Assembly (NCBI RefSeq): GCF_900129365.1
Contig: NZ_FQVM01000013.1
Coordinates: 1 to 64,000, forward strand
DNA from: Clostridium fallax
GTDB lineage: Bacteria > Bacillota > Clostridia > Clostridiales > Clostridiaceae
Direction of reading: 5' to 3'
Length of the DNA stretch: 64,000 nt
Shown here: positions 27,201 through 34,613 of the stretch, one piece after another
How the letters are laid out: the number at the start of each line of letters is the position of its first letter
Position numbering within the stretch: position 1 is the stretch's first letter
Translations under genes and position numbers: made by a program
Notes under the pieces: model-generated
The model's input: the letters and a program-made list of their open reading frames with translations, nothing else
Told to the model about the DNA's origin: nothing
The model's database searches: none

Positions 27201-27899
27201 TTAGTAAACTAAAATGCTTCCTCTATCTATTAAATGACCATCACTTAGATAAATAGGTTCTAAATCATATTTATTTAAAAAATTTAGAACTTCTTTTCCA
27301 TAAAGGTATTTTTCTAGGGAACCGAAAAAGGCAATCTTATTGTTAGGAAGTAAGCCACAACATCCTCCGATAAAACCGTAATTTAAGCCAGGAAGCGAGA
27401 TATCTCCAGGAGGTAATAAAAGCACATCTGAATTTTTTTCTGTTAATTTATTATATATCCCCTTATCTGAAGTTATAACAATATTATTTCCCAAAAAGGC
27501 ACAAGAACATTTAGTGTATCCTTGTTTTATATTTATTAATGTTTTGTGATTTTCACTTTCTAATAGTTCTTTAGAGGTGAACTTTAAATTATGTATAAAA
27601 AAATTTTTAGTTGATAGCCCATTTAACATTATATTATTAGGATATTTATTTTCTAAAGATTTAGAAGTTAAAATATAATCTAAGTTTCTTTTTTCTAGCT
27701 CCTTTAAAAAGGATTTTTCAATATCCTTTTGAATAATAATTTTTTTGTCATAGGTTATATGAATTTGTATATCAGGATGACCATCAATTGATGAATAAAC
27801 TTTGGAACATTTGGGAACTTTAATAACATCTAAATTAAGTTTTTTCAAATTATTTATTTCGCATTCTGTACTTTTGTAATCTACAAAGCAAATAGTCAT
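27201..27899 (-). CDS. DUF6873-family (GME-fold) protein
   Basis: 232 residues from an ATG 8 bases after AAGGAG; an in-frame GTG 9 bases upstream overlaps the ribosome site. It reads TICFVDYKSTECEINNLKKL, SSIDGHPDIQIH, INIKQGYTKCSCAFLG, NIVITSDKGIY and GFIGGCCGLLPNNKIAFFGSL. This matches my memory of the clostridial DUF6873 proteins with a guanidino-modifying-enzyme (pentein) fold. Asp, His and Cys residues that could be catalytic are present (DGHPD; CSC; GGCCG). The substrate is unknown. Monocistronic, divergent from ytxC. Confidence 0.75.
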   Translation of the reverse strand: MTICFVDYKSTECEINNLKKLNLDVIKVPKCSKVYSSIDGHPDIQIHITYDKKIIIQKDIEKSFLKELEKRNLDYILTSKSLENKYPNNIMLNGLSTKNFFIHNLKFTSKELLESENHKTLINIKQGYTKCSCAFLGNNIVITSDKGIYNKLTEKNSDVLLLPPGDISLPGLNYGFIGGCCGLLPNNKIAFFGSLEKYLYGKEVLNFLNKYDLEPIYLSDGHLIDRGSILVY

Positions 27900-28040
27900 A
27901 ATAAACACTCCTTAAAATATTAAATATTTTTAATATTAGTATAAGTTTAAATTAAAGAAGTGTTTTTTTCAATGTGAATAAATAATATTTTTTAAGCCAT
28001 AAATTTAACACATATTATGTTAATAGAAGGGAGTGAGAAA

Positions 28041-28931
28041 ATGCTATTGACGAAGCTTACTTATGAAGGAGAAAGGCAGTTTATAGAAAAAATACAAAAT
28101 ATACCGAACAAGTTAAAAGAAAAAGATGTAAAATTAGGTATTTCTGAAAGCATTGAAGGAAAAACTCACTTTATCAAAATATTTTGCAACGATGAATGCT
28201 ATGATAAAAAAATAAAATCAATAGTTAATTTATATATAAGTAAAATATTATACGAAATAATTATAGATATGTTTAATAAAAAAGAATTATTTGAATATCT
28301 AACTGATAGTTATTTTTTCTTAAAACAAGAAGAAATGTTAGAAGTAGAAGAAAAAATAATGAATATACTTTATGGAAGAGAGAAAATAAATGATGAAACT
28401 AATATATATTGTATAAATAGAATAAACGAAATAACGGAAAAAATAAAAGAATGTGTTGAGGAAAATGAAAATATAAATATAGATGGATTTTTAAGGTTTA
28501 GAAGTAAGGATATTGCAACAGATATAGAAAAGATTATAGATAAAGTAATAGAACAATATATGGTAGAAAAAGAATATAAAGAGTTTATAAATCTTCTTAA
28601 ATACTTTGTGGATATTCAAGAAAGTAAAATAGAAGAAGTAAATATTATTATAGAGGACGAAGGTCAATATAAAATAACAGATAAATTAGGAAACAATATA
28701 TTTTATAAATTTATAAGTGAATTATCAGAATGTAATATGGGAAAAGGAATAAATGTAGAAGATATAATAATAAGTGGTCTTATTACAAACTCTCCTGAGA
28801 ATATAATAATTCATCATTGTGATAGATGCTTAAATAAAGAATTTATAGACACAATAAAAAATGTATTTGGAGAAAGAGTAAGATATTGTGAAAAATGCAG
28901 TATATGTACTATTCCAAAAATAAAATTATAA
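28041..28931 (+). CDS. ytxC: YtxC-like sporulation protein
   Basis: A 296-residue YtxC-family protein (LLTKLTYEGERQFIEKIQ; SYFFLKQEEMLEVEEKI; IYCINRINEITEKI; GFLRFRSKDI). It has a Cys-containing tail (HHCDRCLNKEF, YCEKCSIC) that could bind zinc. The gene is associated with sporulation in Bacillus and clostridia, where it neighbours thrS or infC; its molecular role is unknown. I chose the ATG at 28041, after GAAGGGAG at good spacing, rather than the in-frame ATG at 28017. It lies upstream of the infC leader. Confidence 0.8.
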   Translation: MLLTKLTYEGERQFIEKIQNIPNKLKEKDVKLGISESIEGKTHFIKIFCNDECYDKKIKSIVNLYISKILYEIIIDMFNKKELFEYLTDSYFFLKQEEMLEVEEKIMNILYGREKINDETNIYCINRINEITEKIKECVEENENINIDGFLRFRSKDIATDIEKIIDKVIEQYMVEKEYKEFINLLKYFVDIQESKIEEVNIIIEDEGQYKITDKLGNNIFYKFISELSECNMGKGINVEDIIISGLITNSPENIIIHHCDRCLNKEFIDTIKNVFGERVRYCEKCSICTIPKIKL

Positions 28932-28937
28932 AAACAG

Positions 28938-28966
28938 TTGACAGCTTAAAAAGAAAAAGATATAAT
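28938..28966 (+). promoter_or_regulatory. Promoter of the infC-rpmI-rplT operon
   Basis: TTGACA (28938-28943), 17 bases, TATAAT (28961-28966). It begins just 7 bases after the ytxC stop codon. Confidence 0.88.
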
Positions 28967-28972
28967 ACTAAT

Positions 28973-29088
28973 TGTGTCAAGAAGAAACAGCCGTTTCTCA
29001 CCTTGCAGCGAGAGCTAGTAGGGTTTTTTATTACTGGATATTAGGATTAGTGGTAATATAGAGCGGCTTTTCAAGCCGCTCTTTTATT
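28973..29088 (+). promoter_or_regulatory. infC-rpmI-rplT leader RNA with terminator (L20-leader-like)
   Basis: An untranslated leader with a small hairpin AGAAAC / GTTTCT (28983-28998). It ends in a strong terminator AGAGCGGCTT / AAGCCGCTCT (29060-29082) followed by TTTTATT, before the infC ribosome site. The layout matches the Firmicute leader where L20 feedback controls read-through. I have not verified pairing to the Rfam L20 leader model. Confidence 0.65.
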
Positions 29089-29132
29089 ATTTATATATAA
29101 AAGGTGTTCTAATTCTATCGGAGGTGAACGAT

Positions 29133-29645
29133 ATTAATAAAAATTTTGCAGTAAATGAAGAGATAAGGGAAAAAGAGGTTAGATTAATCTCAGCTACTGG
29201 AGAAATGCTTGGTGTTAAACAAACAAAAGAAGCTTTAAAGCTTGCAGAAGAAGCAGAGCTTGATTTAGTTATGATATCACCTAATGCGGTTCCACCAGTT
29301 TGCAAAATAATGGATCTTGGAAAGTTCATATATGAACAATCTAAGAAAGAAAAAGAAGCAAGAAAAAAACAAAAAGTTATTAGCGTAAAAGAAATTAGAG
29401 TTAGTCCAACTATCGAAGAACACGATATTGGGATTAAAGCAAATAATGCTAGAAAATTTTTAGTTGATGGAGACAAAGTTAAGATAACAGTAAGATTTAG
29501 AGGTAGAGAAGCTGACTATTCATATATAGGTCACAGAATTTTAGAGAACTTTATATCAAAGCTTGAAGAAGTATCTGTAGTGGAAAAACCTGCTAAATTA
29601 GAAGGAAGAAATATGATACTTATTTTGGCTCCAAAAAAAGCATAA
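29133..29645 (+). CDS. infC: Translation initiation factor IF-3 (probable AUU start)
   Basis: 170 residues: INKNFAVNEEIREKEVRLI in the N-domain, the linker with EQSKKEKEARKKQKV, and the C-domain SVKEIRVSPTIEEHDI and VKITVRFRGREADY. The family N-terminus corresponds to ATT at 29133, 8 bases after GGAGG. The only other candidate, GTG at 29124, lies inside GGAGGTGA itself. An AUU start lets IF3, which rejects non-AUG starts, repress its own synthesis, as known for E. coli infC. First gene of infC-rpmI-rplT. Confidence 0.92.
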   Translation: MNKNFAVNEEIREKEVRLISATGEMLGVKQTKEALKLAEEAELDLVMISPNAVPPVCKIMDLGKFIYEQSKKEKEARKKQKVISVKEIRVSPTIEEHDIGIKANNARKFLVDGDKVKITVRFRGREADYSYIGHRILENFISKLEEVSVVEKPAKLEGRNMILILAPKKA

Positions 29646-29665
29646 CTTGAGAGGAGGATTTTATC

Positions 29666-29863
29666 ATGCCAAAAATGAAAACTCATAGAGGTGCGGCAAA
29701 GAGATTTAAAAAGACAGGAACAGGAAAGTTAAAAAGAGCTAAGGCTTTCAAAAGCCATATCTTAACAAAGAAGAGTGCTAAGAGAAAGAGAAATCTTAGA
29801 AAGACTGCTTATGTTTCAGTTACACAAGAAAAAACTATAAAGAAAATGTTACCATATCTATAA
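29666..29863 (+). CDS. rpmI: 50S ribosomal protein L35
   Basis: A 65-residue, very basic protein (PKMKTHRGAAKRFKKTGTGK; HILTKKSAKRKRNLRK), with the full family length and signature. GAGAGGAGG precedes the ATG. It lies 20 bases after infC and 29 before rplT. Confidence 0.98.
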   Translation: MPKMKTHRGAAKRFKKTGTGKLKRAKAFKSHILTKKSAKRKRNLRKTAYVSVTQEKTIKKMLPYL

Positions 29864-29892
29864 TACATTACACGGAGTAGGAGGTTTGCAAA

Positions 29893-30252
29893 ATGGCAAG
29901 AGTTAAGAGAGCTAAAAACGCTCGTAAGAATCACAAGAAGGTTTTAAAACTTGCAAAGGGCTACTATGGAGCAAAAAGCAAGTTATTTAAAACTGCTAAT
30001 GAGTCAGTTATAAGAGCATTAAGAAATGCTTACGTAGGAAGAAGATTAAAGAAGAGAGATTATAGAAGACTATGGATAGCAAGAATAAATGCTGCTACAA
30101 GAATGAATGGTCTTTCATACTCAAGATTCATGAATGGAATAAAATTAGCTGGTGTTGATATAAACAGAAAAATGTTATCAGAGATCGCTATAAATGATCC
30201 TAAAGCATTTGCTGAATTAGTAGAATTAGCTAAGAAACAAATAAATGCATAG
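29893..30252 (+). CDS. rplT: 50S ribosomal protein L20
   Basis: 119 residues, basic (ARVKRAKNARKNHKKVLKLA; FKTANESVIRALRNAYVGRR; LSYSRFMNGIKLAGVDINRK). It binds 23S rRNA early in assembly and, in Firmicutes, represses this operon through the leader. GGAGTAGGAGG precedes the ATG. Last gene of the operon. Confidence 0.98.
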   Translation: MARVKRAKNARKNHKKVLKLAKGYYGAKSKLFKTANESVIRALRNAYVGRRLKKRDYRRLWIARINAATRMNGLSYSRFMNGIKLAGVDINRKMLSEIAINDPKAFAELVELAKKQINA

Positions 30253-30266
30253 AAAATAAATGCATA

Positions 30267-30293
30267 AAATGCGACTTTATGTCGCATTTTTTC
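30267..30293 (+). terminator. Terminator of the infC operon
   Basis: AAAATGCGAC pairs with GTCGCATTTT, followed by TTCT. Confidence 0.8.
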
Positions 30294-30413
30294 TATATAC
30301 AGAAAAATTTTAAATAAATAAATAACAGTTTAAAAAAAATTAATAAATATCTATGTTTTTATACAAAATAAATAATAATAAGGCTCAATTCACTTTTGAA
30401 TAGAGGTGGCGTT

Positions 30414-31760
30414 ATGCGTATAAATATTACAAAGAAAATAAAATTAAATGCTGTTCAGGTACTAGCTTTAGGGTTTTTTATAGTAATTCTTATAGGCGGC
30501 ATATTATTAACTTTACCAATATCCTCAAAAAGTGGGGAAAGCACTAATTTTTTAGATAGTTTATTTACAGCAACAACTTCAGTTTGTGTTACAGGTCTTA
30601 TAACAGTAGATACTGGAACTCACTGGAGTTATTTTGGTCAAGTAATTATTATGCTTTTAATTGAAGTAGGAGGATTAGGTTTTATGTCCTTTGCCACTTT
30701 AATTGCAATCCTAATAGGAAAAAAAATAACACTAAAAGAAAGATTACTTATGCAAGAAGCTCTTAATACCTTTAATATTCAGGGTATGGTAAGAATGGTT
30801 AGATATGTTTTAGTATTTACTTTTTCTGTACAAATTTTAGGTGCATTACTTTATTCTACTCAGTTTATTCCTATGTTTGGACTTGGAAAAGGTATATATT
30901 ATAGTATATTTCACTCCATATCTGCTTTTAATAATGCTGGTATAGATCTTTTTGGACATTTTCAAAGTCTTACCCATTACTCAGGTAATTTTGTTATAAT
31001 ACTAACAACATCAGCACTTATTATAATAGGTGGATTGGGATTTACAGTATGGGCTGAGGTTTATAATTTTAAAGGGTTTAGAAAGTTTTCTCTACATTCT
31101 AAACTAGTAATTATGATGACATCAATATTATTAGTAGGAGGAACTATATTATTTTTCTTATTTGAATATAAAAATCCTAGTACTTTAGGACCTATGGATT
31201 TCAAAGATAAATTATTAAATGCTTTTTTTGCATCAGTTACTCCAAGAACTGCAGGATTTAATTCAATTCCTACAGATGGAATGACTATGGCAGGTAGATT
31301 TTTAACTATTTTATTTATGTTCATTGGTGGTTCACCTGGATCTACAGCTGGTGGTCTTAAAACAGTAACTTTTGGTATATTAATACTTACTTTTATAAGT
31401 ATTATAAAAGGAAGAGAGGATACAGAGGTTTTTTATAAAAGAATACCCAGAGGAGTTGTAAGAAGATCTATGGCTCTATTTATAATAGCTGTAGGATTAA
31501 TAATTATGGTAGCTATGATACTTTCAATAACAGAAGTTGGAGCAACCTTTGAAGAAATAATTTATGAAGTTGTTTCTGCCTTTGGAACAGTAGGGTTAAC
31601 TTTAGGTCTTACAACAAAATTAACTTCAATAGGTAAGATATTAATAATTTTAACTATGTATTGTGGTAGAGTGGGACCTTTAACAATAGCATTAGCCTTA
31701 ACTAATAAGAAAAATAATAATGGTATTAAGTATCCAGAAGGAAAGATACTAGTGGGATAG
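30414..31760 (+). CDS. ktrB: Potassium uptake channel subunit KtrB/TrkH
   Basis: A 448-residue membrane protein of the TrkH/KtrB superfamily with about ten hydrophobic segments. The four selectivity-filter-like P-loops are visible: TSVCVTGLITVDTG, SAFNNAGIDLFG, TPRTAGFNSIP and SAFGTVGLTLGL. The glycine-rich gating stretch is GGSPGSTAGGLKT. I chose the ATG at 30414 after GAGGTGG; a TTG 18 bases earlier lies before the ribosome site. It forms an operon with ktrA 12 bases downstream. Confidence 0.94.
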   Translation: MRINITKKIKLNAVQVLALGFFIVILIGGILLTLPISSKSGESTNFLDSLFTATTSVCVTGLITVDTGTHWSYFGQVIIMLLIEVGGLGFMSFATLIAILIGKKITLKERLLMQEALNTFNIQGMVRMVRYVLVFTFSVQILGALLYSTQFIPMFGLGKGIYYSIFHSISAFNNAGIDLFGHFQSLTHYSGNFVIILTTSALIIIGGLGFTVWAEVYNFKGFRKFSLHSKLVIMMTSILLVGGTILFFLFEYKNPSTLGPMDFKDKLLNAFFASVTPRTAGFNSIPTDGMTMAGRFLTILFMFIGGSPGSTAGGLKTVTFGILILTFISIIKGREDTEVFYKRIPRGVVRRSMALFIIAVGLIIMVAMILSITEVGATFEEIIYEVVSAFGTVGLTLGLTTKLTSIGKILIILTMYCGRVGPLTIALALTNKKNNNGIKYPEGKILVG

Positions 31761-31772
31761 GAGTGAAAAGTT

Positions 31773-32438
31773 ATGTCTAGAAAACAATATGTGGTAATTG
31801 GATTAGGTAGATTTGGTGCATCTGTAGCTAAGACTCTTTATGGATTAGGTCATGATGTTTTAGTAATTGATATGAATGAAGATGTTATACAAGAGATATC
31901 AGATAGTGTAACTCATGCAGTACAAATGGATGCCACCGATGAAAATGCTTTAAGAACCTTAGGATTAAGAAATTTTGATGTAGGAGTAGTTACTATAGGA
32001 TCTAATATTCAAGCTAGCGTTATGGTTACACTACTTGTTAAAGAATTAGGAGTAAAATATATAATTGCTAAGGGAAATAGCGACTTACATGCAAAAGTTC
32101 TTGAAAAAATTGGAGCTGATAGAGTTATTTTACCTGAAAAGGATATGGGAGTAAGAGTTGCTCATAACTTAGTATCTTCAAGTATATTAGATTACATAGA
32201 ATTATCTCCAGATTATAGTATAATAGAAATAGAAACACCAAAGGATTGGCATGGTGAAAGCTTAAAATCTTTACAATTAAGAAGTAAATATGGAATAAAC
32301 GTTATGGCAATAAAAAGAAATAATGATATAAATGTTTCACCTATAGCTGATGATATAATAGAACCGGAAGATATTATAGTTGCTATAGGCTCTTCAGAGG
32401 ATTTAAGTAAACTTGAAAGTACTATATCTAAATTATAA
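31773..32438 (+). CDS. ktrA: Potassium uptake regulatory subunit KtrA/TrkA
   Basis: 221 residues. The N-terminal RCK domain has the nucleotide-binding VVIGLGRFGASVAKTL and DMNEDVIQ (residues ~6-40). The C-terminal RCK_C domain (~140-221) carries IIEIETPKDWHGESL and PEDIIVAIGSSEDL and can bind c-di-AMP in related proteins. The octameric ring gates KtrB at the membrane. AGGAGTG precedes the ATG. Confidence 0.95.
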   Translation: MSRKQYVVIGLGRFGASVAKTLYGLGHDVLVIDMNEDVIQEISDSVTHAVQMDATDENALRTLGLRNFDVGVVTIGSNIQASVMVTLLVKELGVKYIIAKGNSDLHAKVLEKIGADRVILPEKDMGVRVAHNLVSSSILDYIELSPDYSIIEIETPKDWHGESLKSLQLRSKYGINVMAIKRNNDINVSPIADDIIEPEDIIVAIGSSEDLSKLESTISKL

Positions 32439-32456
32439 TTATAAGGGTGAACTTTT

Positions 32457-33245
32457 GTGAAAAGAATAGAGAGTAAAGATAATAACTACTTTAAAGAAAT
32501 AAAAAAGCTAAAAGAAAGAAAACACAGAAAAAAAGAAAAAAAGTATATAGTAGAGGGTATAAGATTTGTTGAAGAAGCTATAAAAAGTTCTTCAAATATT
32601 GAAAGTATTGTTATTTCATCTTCTGCTGAAGAAAAAGTTTTAGAATATTTTAATGAAGACTTAAAAAAACAAAATTGTTATATATTAAACGACGTTCTTT
32701 TTAATCAATTAGCAGATACAGAAAGTCCACAAGGGATTTTGGCTATTGTTAAAATGAAGGAATTTAATAGTAATCTTAATGGAAAGTTTTTTGTATTAGC
32801 AGATAGAGTTCAAGATCCTGGGAATATGGGGACAATAATAAGAACTTCCCATGCAGCGGGAGTAGATGGAATTATAATAACTAAGGGAACAGTAGATGTT
32901 TATAATGACAAGACTTTAAGAAGTACTATGGGATCAATTTTTTATATAGATATTATAGAAGATAATGATTTAACTTTGATTGAAAAGTTAAAAAAAGAAG
33001 ACTTTAAGCTAGTTGTAAGTTCACTTCAAGGACAAAAGAATTTTTTTGAAGAGAATCTTAAGGGAAAAATAATAATTGCTGTAGGAAATGAAGGTAATGG
33101 AATATCTAATGAAGTGGAAAGTTTAGCGGATATTTTAGTTAAAATTCCTATGCCAGGAAATGCAGAATCATTAAATGTTTCTGTGGCATCTTCTATAATG
33201 ATTTATGAAAAAGTTAGGCAAAACATAATAAATTCTGTTGAATAA
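32457..33245 (+). CDS. SpoU/TrmH-family RNA 2'-O-methyltransferase
   Basis: 262 residues. The N-terminal substrate-binding domain is basic (KKLKERKHRKKEKKYIVEG, then VEEAI). The knotted SPOUT domain carries motif 1 ADRVQDPGNMGTIIRTSHAAG, motif 2 IIIAVGNEGNGIS and motif 3 IPMPGNAESLNVSVASSIMIYE. These are the complete SpoU motifs. Likely target is 23S rRNA, exact site unknown. The start is GTG after AAGGGTGA. It follows ktrA by 18 bases and precedes the pheS leader. Confidence 0.93.
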   Translation: MKRIESKDNNYFKEIKKLKERKHRKKEKKYIVEGIRFVEEAIKSSSNIESIVISSSAEEKVLEYFNEDLKKQNCYILNDVLFNQLADTESPQGILAIVKMKEFNSNLNGKFFVLADRVQDPGNMGTIIRTSHAAGVDGIIITKGTVDVYNDKTLRSTMGSIFYIDIIEDNDLTLIEKLKKEDFKLVVSSLQGQKNFFEENLKGKIIIAVGNEGNGISNEVESLADILVKIPMPGNAESLNVSVASSIMIYEKVRQNIINSVE

Positions 33246-33272
33246 CTTGAGTATTATATGTATAATATGATA

Positions 33273-33301
33273 TTGAATAATATATCTGTTATAGGTATAA
33301 T
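33273..33301 (+). promoter_or_regulatory. Probable promoter of pheST
   Basis: TTGAAT (33273-33278), 17 bases, TATAAT (33296-33301), directly upstream of the T-box leader. Confidence 0.7.
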
Positions 33302-33307
33302 ATCTAA

Positions 33308-33551
33308 TATAACTTTATAATGAAATAAACGAGGAATGAGAGAGTAAATAGAAATTGCTGATTTACAGGGAAAAAGATCATAGACTGAAAGTCTTTTAAT
33401 AAAGCGCTATTGAAGTTCACTCAGGAGTTCTAACTGTGAATTTATAGTAGTAGTTAGCGGCAAAGCCGTTATTTATATTAAGCGAACACTAAGTTAATTA
33501 GGGTGGTACCGCGGTTTACCCCGTCCCTTCATTTTGGGATGGGTTTTTTTA
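33308..33551 (+). promoter_or_regulatory. T-box leader (Phe specifier) with terminator, controls pheST
   Basis: The T-box sequence AGGGTGGTACCGCGG is at 33500-33514. The terminator stem CCCGTCCC / GGGATGGG (33520-33527 / 33536-33543) is followed by seven T. Stem I reads TTGAAG-TTC-ACT, putting the Phe codon TTC at 33416-33418, in exact register with GTA of the valS leader. Uncharged tRNA-Phe should promote read-through. Confidence 0.92.
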
Positions 33552-33582
33552 TATTTAAAGATAATTGAAAGGAGAAAATAAG

Positions 33583-34602
33583 ATGAAAGACCAATTAATG
33601 TCTATAAAAGAAGCTGCACTTGAAAAAGTGAAAAGTGTTAAAAATAGTACAGATATTGAAAGCATAAGAGTTAAATTTTTAGGAAAAAAAGGTGAACTTA
33701 CAACAATTTTAAGAGGAATGGGTTCTCTTTCAAAGGAAGAAAGACCTGTTATAGGTAAGCTTGCAAATGAAGTAAGGGAAATTATAGAAAATGAAGTAGA
33801 GAAAATAGCTAATGAAATTAAGAGAAAAGAAAAAGCTGAAAAGCTTGCAAATGAAGTTATAGATATTTCAATGCCAGGAAGAAAAAATACAATAGGTAAA
33901 AGACATCCTTTAGATTTAACATTAGATAGCATGAAAGATATATTCATATCAATGGGATTTACTATAGAGGAAGGACCAGAGGTAGAATTAGATCGCTATA
34001 ATTTTGAAGCTTTAAATATACCTAAAAATCATCCAGCTAGAAGTGAACAAGATACCTTCTACATAAATGATAATTTAGTATTAAGAACTCAAACATCTCC
34101 AGTACAAATAAGAGTTATGGAGAAACAAAATCCACCAATAAAAATGATATCACCAGGTAAGGTTTTTAGGTCTGATGCAGTAGATGCAACTCATTCACCA
34201 ATATTCTATCAAATGGAAGGTTTGGTAATAGATAAGGGTATTACTTTTGCAGATTTAAAAGGAACTTTAGAATTGTTTGCAAAGAAAATGTTTGGGGATA
34301 AGGTTCAAACTAAATTTAGACCTCACCATTTCCCATTTACAGAGCCATCAGCAGAAATGGATGCAACTTGCTTTGTTTGTGGAGGAAAAGGTTGTAGAGT
34401 ATGTAAAGGTAGCGGTTGGATAGAACTTTTAGGCTGTGGAATGGTTCACCCAGAAGTTTTAAAGAATTGTGGAATAGATCCAGAAGTATATAGCGGTTTT
34501 GCTTTTGGATTTGGTGTAGACAGAATGGTTATGTTAAAGTATGGAATAGATGATATAAGATTATTATATGAAAGTGATATGAGATTTTTAAATCAATTCT
34601 AG
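33583..34602 (+). CDS. pheS: Phenylalanine--tRNA ligase alpha subunit
   Basis: 339 residues. The N-terminal coiled-coil (KDQLMSIKEAALEKVK...) binds tRNA. The class II catalytic core has motif 2-like SPGKVFRSDAVDATHSPIFYQ and motif 3 GFAFGFGVDRMVML. The ATG at 33583 follows GAAAGGAG; an in-frame TTG 18 bases upstream lies before it. It forms the (alpha-beta)2 enzyme with PheT, 11 bases downstream. Confidence 0.98.
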   Translation: MKDQLMSIKEAALEKVKSVKNSTDIESIRVKFLGKKGELTTILRGMGSLSKEERPVIGKLANEVREIIENEVEKIANEIKRKEKAEKLANEVIDISMPGRKNTIGKRHPLDLTLDSMKDIFISMGFTIEEGPEVELDRYNFEALNIPKNHPARSEQDTFYINDNLVLRTQTSPVQIRVMEKQNPPIKMISPGKVFRSDAVDATHSPIFYQMEGLVIDKGITFADLKGTLELFAKKMFGDKVQTKFRPHHFPFTEPSAEMDATCFVCGGKGCRVCKGSGWIELLGCGMVHPEVLKNCGIDPEVYSGFAFGFGVDRMVMLKYGIDDIRLLYESDMRFLNQF

Positions 34603-34613
34603 GAGGAATAAAG

